From contig JAJHTX010000001.1 in the NCBI GenBank assembly GCA_032164295.1, positions 1,550,001 to 1,614,000 of the forward strand: DNA of 64,000 bases, given 5' to 3'. The notes below the pieces were generated by a model. The model searched no databases and was not told the DNA's origin. It saw only the letters and a list, made by a program, of their open reading frames with translations. Below are positions 57,505-64,000 of the stretch, one piece after another. Made by a program: the position numbers and the translations under genes. Origin of the DNA: Inonotus obliquus (lineage: Eukaryota; Basidiomycota; Agaricomycetes; Hymenochaetales; Hymenochaetaceae). How positions within the stretch are numbered: position 1 is the stretch's first letter; every line of letters starts with the position of its first letter.

Positions 57505-58615
57505 TCAGAAGGCAGCCTGTTGCTGCGCTGCGGCGAGGACTGCTCCATGGCGCTCAGCAGTGCTAAGCATGAGAGCCTCGTTAAGTCTGGACCGATTGGT
57601 CAGCATACAATACATTATCAAGTAAAGAACTTGCTTACGATCGCAGACGCTGCGTCTCCATTTCAGCCTGGTTAAGCCTCGTCTGAAGCTGTTGTTGGGT
57701 CATTTCAAGATACTTGATGTGAGTCGTCGCTAGAATAGGAAGGGATCGTCGGTCAGAGATGCTCATTTGACGAATATGGAAAGATCATCGTACCTCGATC
57801 CAGAAGGGAAACTTTGCTGGACTTCTGGTTCGAAACCGGGAGTACATCCTTGAGTCTGCGGTAGCCATCGCGCAGTTCGTCGCGACGGCGTTGCTCAGAC
57901 TCAATTCGCTGGCGGCGGATCTCCTCACGGCGCTGATCTGAGTTGGCAGGAACGGTGCTAGGAGTAAAGTCCTCCTCGTCATCTTCGCTTGCGTAATCAT
58001 CCCTGGGGGCGCGGCGCTTGCGCTCGGCCCGTGACGGCCTGGTACCGATCGGGTTGAATCGGTGCAGGCCACGCGCCGTCGTCGGAAGACTGCCGTTCAC
58101 GGATCCTGGCGAGCTTGTGCTATTGATGGAGTTTGAGCGATTCTTGCGCGCCGACACTGCGGTCGAAGAAGGCATGCTGTCTGACGAAAGCTCGCCATTG
58201 CTCAAGTGAGTCAAAGCAGGCGGGCAGACACTGTCGGGAGGCGTGAACGGTCGTGCTGGGGATCCGGTGGTGAAGGAGCCCGGAGACGAGTAGGCGTAGT
58301 CTGGCAGGCCACCGGTGATGTTGAGCGAGTCAAAGGAGATACGTGGAGATGCAGCGCCCGGAACTAAAAAGGGACGAGGGAAGCATAAGTAAGCACTGTC
58401 GGAAGCAAATTTTATCAGACAGGAGTGATCGATCGGTACTCACGAGGGACACTAGCGACGGAGAAGGGAGAATGGGGGAAATGCATATAGTCGAAGCCCG
58501 GGTAAGCGTCAACGTAGGGGAAGGGAGGAGTAGAGGAAACCGCATCCATGGCGAAAGAAGGTGACTTTGGACGGTCGATGTGGTCAAAGTGCTGTGAATC
58601 AATGTGTGTGGCCAT
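57505..58615 (-). CDS. bHLH transcription factor
   Basis: Four exons (58615-58444, 58363-57794, 57729-57639, 57586-57505) sum to 915 nt, 304 residues. The N-terminal 175 residues are Ser/Pro/Tyr-rich, a likely activation region. A bipartite basic stretch (TRPSRAERKRRAPRDD) and an acidic patch (SEDDEEDFTPS) precede the bHLH domain at about 200-260: RREEIRRQRIESEQRRRDELRDGYRRL, a loop with DVLPVSNQKSSKVSLLDRA, and helix 2 TTHIKYLEMTQQQLQTRL. The basic region has the Glu and the Arg residues expected for E-box (CANNTG) binding. The C-terminus continues as a leucine-zipper-like, Gln/Ala-rich helix ending AAAQQQAAF. Targets are unknown. Confidence 0.9.
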
Positions 58616-59518
58616 TTGAACGTTTGCGACGAGAGACGAGTATGAGAACAACAAGAAGCGTAAAAGGGCAAGGTCGTCAGCAGAAGAGAGAAGGAAAAAG
58701 AAAAGAGAATTGAAAACGTGGGCGGAGGGGGAGGGAGAGCGAGTAGAGATGGGGAGATGGGAAGGAGGAGATCTGAGGGAGTTTTATAGCGGGAATATAC
58801 TACGGACTAGCTTCGAAGTACTAAGGGGTCGGTCCCTTTTCCGGCTCACGGCTCCTAGATGGCCGTTGATATCTCTGTCTCCCAGTCACATTCATACTAC
58901 CCTCTGTCCTCACATTAAACTGTTCATCCCCGTTGAAAGTTTTGCTTCCGTATCACTCCTCCTAGTTGTTTGTCACACTTGTATCCCCTCGCCCCGATAT
59001 CCGGAGTAGTAGTCACTATCTCTCCATGATCCGTCACAAGTTCATAAATTTATCCGTTCTTTTCCTTTTCTGGCCAGATTGTTTCCTACGCTCTGGCCAA
59101 ATCAGTCACGTCCTCTGCCTCGAGGCAAAGAATCCCCCTTTCATTTCCCACTCTCTCCCATCAAACTCTCTTTGCCCGTTACGGCCTCTCCCCAGATTCA
59201 CAACCTGCGCGCTCTATCCAAATCTCCGCCCCTTCCCATGATCCAACCCACACAAATATGGAAATCGCCTTATCTTAACAAGTAATATTGTCCAACAACA
59301 AGAACACCAAGCCAAATGCAACGAATAAACAAACGGAATAAAATACAGAAATCGTCAATATCACAGCGGTCATGTCATGAGTGTCGTCACAGTCGTAAGA
59401 TCGTATCGCCATCGCACTTTCCATTTCACTATCCCTCCCCAGCGTATCCATCCGAGTCCGTTGCCATCGACTTGCCCTGCAGCATGTACAGCACTGCCTC
59501 GCTCGTCCCGTCTGCTTA
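58616..59518. other. Promoter region of the bHLH gene and 3' flank of the next gene
   Basis: About 0.9 kb. GA-rich on plus (58680-58770), meaning CT-rich on the coding strand next to the TATA box. No further gene is supported. Confidence 0.6.
58782..58788 (-). promoter_or_regulatory. Probable TATA box of the bHLH gene
   Basis: TATAAAA on the minus strand about 167 bp before the ATG at 58615, followed downstream by a long pyrimidine-rich stretch on the coding strand, the usual fungal core-promoter layout. Confidence 0.55.
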
Positions 59519-60964
59519 CTAGTACGAGTTGTAGTACCCTAGAACCCAAGTCCAACGTTAATCGATCTTACAGCCGATCTGCCGGACATGAAAGAATAGA
59601 ACCGCCGATGAAAACAGTCAGAGAACCTTTTCCAAAGTTCTCTTTCTATCCCAAACGGTACCAAGAACTCACCTCCATTGTATGGGCCTTTCATTTCCCG
59701 ATAGTGCTCCAATCGCTTCGAGAAGCGCCAATTCAAGAAGAGCATGTACATCTTTCTCCACGGACAAGACAAAACAAACAAGGCACAAGTCAGCTCAATA
59801 CAACTCTGCAAAGGCCACCACTCACCTGAAAGCCGATGTCTACAAGCAGACCGACAATGAAGGCAGCATTCAAGCTTTGAAAGCCAGACACACAGAATCC
59901 ACCTGGCATCGACCTTCCATTGTCATGGCCAGCGGCAGCGGATTCAGTCCAGAGTTGCCCTCCGTTCTCGCACTCCCAGGTAATCTTGTCTTTCCTGTAT
60001 ACAAAAGGAGCCCGAGAAGTTAGCTCTACACATCAATTTAATATCAGACAGGGAAATCGATATCAGTAAAGACTTCCCGCAACCCAAGCGAGTAGAATAA
60101 TGATTAATGGGTAGATAAAGAAGCACCACTGGAATCAACCGTTATTATTCTACTTACCCTCGTTGAAGTTGCACAATCATGATAGTTGCCCGGACGGCAC
60201 ATATGACAAGAATAAACGGCCATATGAACTTACACACCCGACTCCAGATGTAGGATCGCTACAGTGACAGAAAGTCGAAGAAATTCAGCGCTCATTACTG
60301 ACCGGAACAAAAGAATAAGATGAAATGAAGAGAACGGCGAGGCGCCGGAGGTGAGTCAAAGACAAGCTTCCGGCGAGAATGAACTCTTGACGTGATAGCA
60401 GACCACAAGCGAAACACTTACGTTTGAAAGTGCGAGGATGTTGATTACTGCGGCGGATGCGACGCCAATAGCGATGCCTCCATAGATCTGCCTGCAGGAC
60501 GAGATGGCAACGGACAAATTAGTCCTCGATCAAAACACAGGATATGATACACGAGGTGGGATACATAGGGACACATATGAACACGCACCATTCAGGAAAG
60601 AAGAAAAATAGATACTGTCCATACATGAGGAGGAAGACGCCTCCCGCTATACTGTAAAGCTGCCAAATAGACAATTTACATCATTCGGATTCTTTCGCAG
60701 ACGACGAAGAAGATTGGAGATGATGAAGGATGTAATACTTACAGTCATGATGACCGCCCAGGCTATAGCTCCGTGGCGCTAAGGAAATGTTCATTACTTA
60801 TTCCGTGGGCGAAAGGTACAGCAACCGGGGCGTAGTGGCAAACACAATAATACTTTCATATCATACATACCAGAGGAAAGACCAGAAGGCAGTTGTCGCA
60901 CCTAAGATATCATCGGATGAGATTTGGCTGATAGATACAGTAGAACTTTTGTCACATACCACAT
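59519..60964 (-). CDS. Small four-span membrane protein, basidiomycete type
   Basis: Nine coding exons (60964-60960, 60901-60871, 60778-60743, 60659-60589, 60491-60422, 60258-60158, 59994-59826, 59751-59673, 59538-59519) give 193 residues in frame. It begins MWCDNCLLVFPLRHGA, a Cys-x-x-Cys followed by a PLR motif just before the first membrane span. Spans: AIAWAVIMTLYSIAGGVFLL; YGGIAIGVASAAVINILAL; FIWPFILVICAVRATIMIV; and SLNAAFIVGLLVDIGFQMYMLFL. The loop between spans 3 and 4 is polar with two Cys (ECENGGQL and GGFCVSG), a possible lumenal disulfide. The C-terminus is polar and ends GPYNGGYYNSY. Layout and the Cys/PLR start resemble short tetraspan proteins of basidiomycetes of unknown role. 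The first coding exon is only 5 nt (ATGTG). Confidence 0.75.
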
Positions 60965-61458
60965 GATATCAAGAAATGGTACAGGGTAGAGGGTATTTCA
61001 GCAGTTCGTTCGAGTTTCAGATACAGCAGTCACAGCAGCACAGCACAAACTTGGAATGCCGACGGATTTGGCGGAAAAAGAGGGGAAGTTGATAGGACGA
61101 AAAGTGTGGAATTTGGGTAAATATGACGGGTTTTGACGCTATGGTGCGTAGAAACTCGGATACGAACGAGCAAGCTGTGGACGAGCGAGAGCTTGAAGAG
61201 CCCCTATTAGCCCCTGTCCCCTGTCCATAAAGAGGAGTTCATCCAAATGAGGTCATTGATCGGCCGTTTCCCAGGCACATCACACAAATCACCATACAGG
61301 CCGATCACTACCACCTTGAAATGCTCTACTCCTGGTCCCGGAAAATGTTCTGTTCTTACGCATTGAACAAGAACCGGTGGTTTTTCCGATGGCTTCATCT
61401 TACCTGCTCTTGGTCCGCTCCCGTTGTTGCTCAGCCACGCTCTTAGTCCGTTCTCTCT

Positions 61459-61725
61459 TCATGTACGTTCCATAACCTTAATTCCTCGGATCTTGCCCTC
61501 TCTTTTCAAATCAAAGTGGAAGTAAAGAGTCTCAATGGGAGAAGGAAACGCCAGAGCTGTGATTGAGCAGACGCTATCTGTCCCTACAAAGGAGCAACGA
61601 GCCGTGGTCAAGTTTGCCACCTGAGTCTCAATATTCCATTGCTGATTTGGCCTATAGCTATTGATACAGGTCTCGAAATAGGCTATAGTTTGCCTCGGGA
61701 GCAGTGGATTCCATCCTTCAATCAA
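61459..61725 (-). CDS. Weak candidate exon, possible NTF2/SnoaL-like end
   Basis: An 88-codon frame whose product alternates polar and hydrophobic residues in a beta-strand manner (TARCSFVGTDSVCSITALAF, then LYFHFDLKREGKIRGIKV). The ending, a strand with Asp, a GKI turn and a final strand, is like the C-terminus of NTF2/SnoaL-like folds. No upstream exon could be joined convincingly, so this is either a partial gene, a remnant or chance. Confidence 0.2.
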   Translation of the reverse strand: MIEGWNPLLPRQTIAYFETCINSYRPNQQWNIETQVANLTTARCSFVGTDSVCSITALAFPSPIETLYFHFDLKREGKIRGIKVMERT

Positions 61726-63459
61726 GACGCGCGACTAGACAATCGGATGAACAGAAATGCTATAGCTATGTGTGGTAGCATAGTTACCGGGACAGTCGAC
61801 TTATCGATTTGCGAACGACAACGATCTCGTGAGCATCATAGTATGTGATGCGCATGGGTTTTGGTACGTTGTTCCTCTCTAACACGTGTGATACACTGCT
61901 CATGGCCATCGTTCAATGCAACAGCAGCGTGAAAGCATCGATCAGCTGTCATTATATGTGAACCGGTGCCTTGGAAAGCGGAACCCCCAAGTCGGACCAT
62001 CACCGGTGCTTTCGCTGTTTTCATTTTACTCGGGTCATCCTAACTACGGATTATTAGCAGCGATGCTCGCAAAAAGATAGGGAAACATAAGAGACTGGAC
62101 CTGCCTTTTCGTTGAAGAGGACGATCACAGTAACTAATATCACCAATTCACACCTATTCTGTCTGATACTGCAATAGGGTTTGGTCTGATTGGCTGGAAC
62201 ATTGCAATACGCATCTGGAGCCGGATGCACTTCGAGGTGATGGATGTCACGGAAAACTTAATGATCGCAGGTAACGGTGACCTTTCCTGGATGTTTTCTT
62301 AGCTTCCTTCGCGGCAAGCGGTGAACTGACCTTGCATTTGTATGTGCCGACTTTATGCCTGTCAGTGTTTCAATCCGACGAGACACCGAGCCACTGAGTT
62401 TCTTCGAAGGTGAGTTCCATTCTCGGCCGATTCGAGTACTGATAACGAATATTTAAAGACTTTGGTCATTTTTACTAGAGGATTCCTGTGTCCGTACTTT
62501 CTCTACTAGTTTGCGGCTCCCACTCCCGGATCCTGGATCGATAATAAGCTTGACCGCGGCACTGGGTTGCTTGACCTCCCTCCGCCTATCTCTGGCACCA
62601 TCAATCATCAATGTCTTCTAGGCAGTGTTGTGCTCTGCTGGTTCTGTGAAAGAGTGTGTACACTCCTTTGTGATTAAACGCACTAGCATCCCTAGTCCTC
62701 TGAACACTTCATCATCGGCGCGGACTCGGAATGGATGGAATCACCTCAATCAATTTTCCACTTCTCTCTTCGTGGGTAAAAACCTGCTTCTTCTCCAAGA
62801 GTCTTCTAGTAGCACTTTGTCAAGTCACCTTTGACGCCGCTGTCACCCAAAATGAAGTTGCAGGGAAGCCTAGAAACTGTAGCCAAGTATATGAACTCAA
62901 ACCCCGAGCCGGGTATTCTAGCCGGTCCGTCTGTCGTGTGGTGGCTCCTGACTCCTGAATTGCCTAGACACGCTACATATCTATTCTTAAAAGGCTAAAC
63001 TTCATTGTCATTCTTACCGCCGATTCGAGGACGGGGTATTTATTTCCTGATACGGCTGCCAGCACTTGCTACTGCTTCTCGGTATTCCACGGTATGGTCA
63101 GAAATAGTGGTAACGTTACAGCACGAGGCTGTCGAAGAGACGACCTTATACATTAGTTCTGTAGATTTCTTCCCAAGAGTGGTTTGAAGGGATCAATCCT
63201 TCACAGGTAAAGTCTCAGCTCCGTACATCTTATAACACCTGACCTTGATCACCTGCAATGTGATCCAGGCGCAACAGCTTGGTCTGCCAGTTCATTAAGA
63301 ACTCTCGATTCAAGTTCTGTTGGTCACAAGGAAGCAATACAGTAGTACTGCTTTATCTCTAGACACTTGCTCCACGGAGTCTCTTTGTCGCCATTAACTC
63401 GTTCCTCCCCTTTCTCACACTTCCCTTCCATGATTAGTCTTCCCCGTAGATACTACTGA

Positions 63460-63650
63460 GTCAACACCCGACGGGAATCTACCTGTTCCCTTACCTAACG
63501 TTCCAACTTCTGGTCCCGACGAAGCTTAAATCCTGGTGTATGTTCCTAACCAAGGACCTCAGAGTAGTCCTGATCCCATCACTTCAAGCCCATACATCTC
63601 GCACAGCAATACCTTTCATGAATTACCAATACCGGACTCTTTCCGAACTT
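63460..63650 (+). pseudogene. Coding-like Pro-rich remnant with in-frame stops
   Basis: One frame reads STPDGNLPVPLPNVPTSGPD, meets a TAA, then continues GPQSSPDPITSSPYISHSN and LPIPDSFRT before another stop. The Pro/Ser pattern looks like decayed coding sequence rather than random DNA, perhaps from a retroelement polyprotein or a Pro-rich regulator. I cannot assign a family. Confidence 0.2.
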
Positions 63651-64000
63651 AACAAATAATTCATCTTCTCAAGTTTGTCATGTTCCGCTCTCATCGAAGA
63701 CCCTCATAGTGTATTGCACCTGTATCAGAGTATATCAGGCTGTTATCGATGAAACTGATGAAAAGAAACTGAATACAATAATACTTTGCTACTGGAAACC
63801 TACGTAGCTACATGGTTTGCTATTTACAATGTCCGTTTGGAATGCCTGTGTGTAGATTCTTTTTTGCTTAAAGCTCATTGCTGCACGCGCCGGTTCCGGG
63901 GTGAAAGATGAGAAAAGAAAGATGCTAGGCGGCCTTCAAGGCGTGATTTATCCAACCTCTGCACCTACACTCAAATTCAAACCAACTGCTTCCTTCGTAC

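Larger units (their letters stand above)
60965..64000. other. Right-end region without a named gene
   Basis: About 3 kb. Apart from the weak candidate at 61459-61725 and the coding-like remnant near 63460-63650, I see only short frames. Base composition is balanced and tandem repeats are few, unlike the 37-44 kb desert. A gene running off the right edge cannot be excluded. Confidence 0.5.

Overview
The window is nuclear DNA of a filamentous basidiomycete, most probably an agaricomycete. Coding regions are broken by many very short introns (mostly 49 to 66 bp, GT-AG, with CTAAC/CTAAT-like branch sites). The gene set is typical: division-1 chitin synthase, NTE1, bot1/mS45, a fungal bHLH factor and several basidiomycete-type unknown proteins. 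Most gene models here were assembled by hand from splice sites and frames; where exon lengths were summed, the reading frame closes exactly.

Left part (1-10 kb): the 3' end of CCT7 (chaperonin subunit eta), a decayed MFS transporter, an EF2-lysine methyltransferase of the FAM86/Efm3 type, mitoribosomal protein mS45, a 973-residue F-box/LRR protein ending in a CaaX box, and a 71-residue YABBY/HMG-like protein. Middle left (11-24 kb, all minus strand): VPS33 (its start codon appears to be split by an intron), NTE1 phospholipase and a chitin synthase, so vesicle fusion, phosphatidylcholine turnover and wall synthesis. Middle (26-37 kb): casein kinase I (with a GC-AG intron), gamma-COP, pantothenate kinase, a NOPCHAP1-like snoRNP assembly factor and a protein with three homeodomains.

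From 37.2 to 44.2 kb lies a gene-free stretch of about 7.0 kb between two converging 3' ends, full of short imperfect tandem repeats; the other three convergent gaps in the window are 85 to 315 bp. It is followed by two unknown conserved-looking genes (373 and about 1196 residues), a tRNA-Lys(UUU) with a 12-nt intron, a mitochondrial 2-methylisocitrate lyase-type enzyme, MED11, tubulin cofactor A, a bHLH transcription factor and a four-span membrane protein with a 5-nt first coding exon. The last 3 kb hold no gene I can name.

There is no operon logic: most genes are single-copy housekeeping genes of unrelated function. No complete transposon, CRISPR array or biosynthetic cluster was seen. The most unusual items are the triple-homeodomain gene with the same intron in all three homeoboxes, the 7-kb convergent desert, the split VPS33 start codon and the prenylation motif on the F-box protein.
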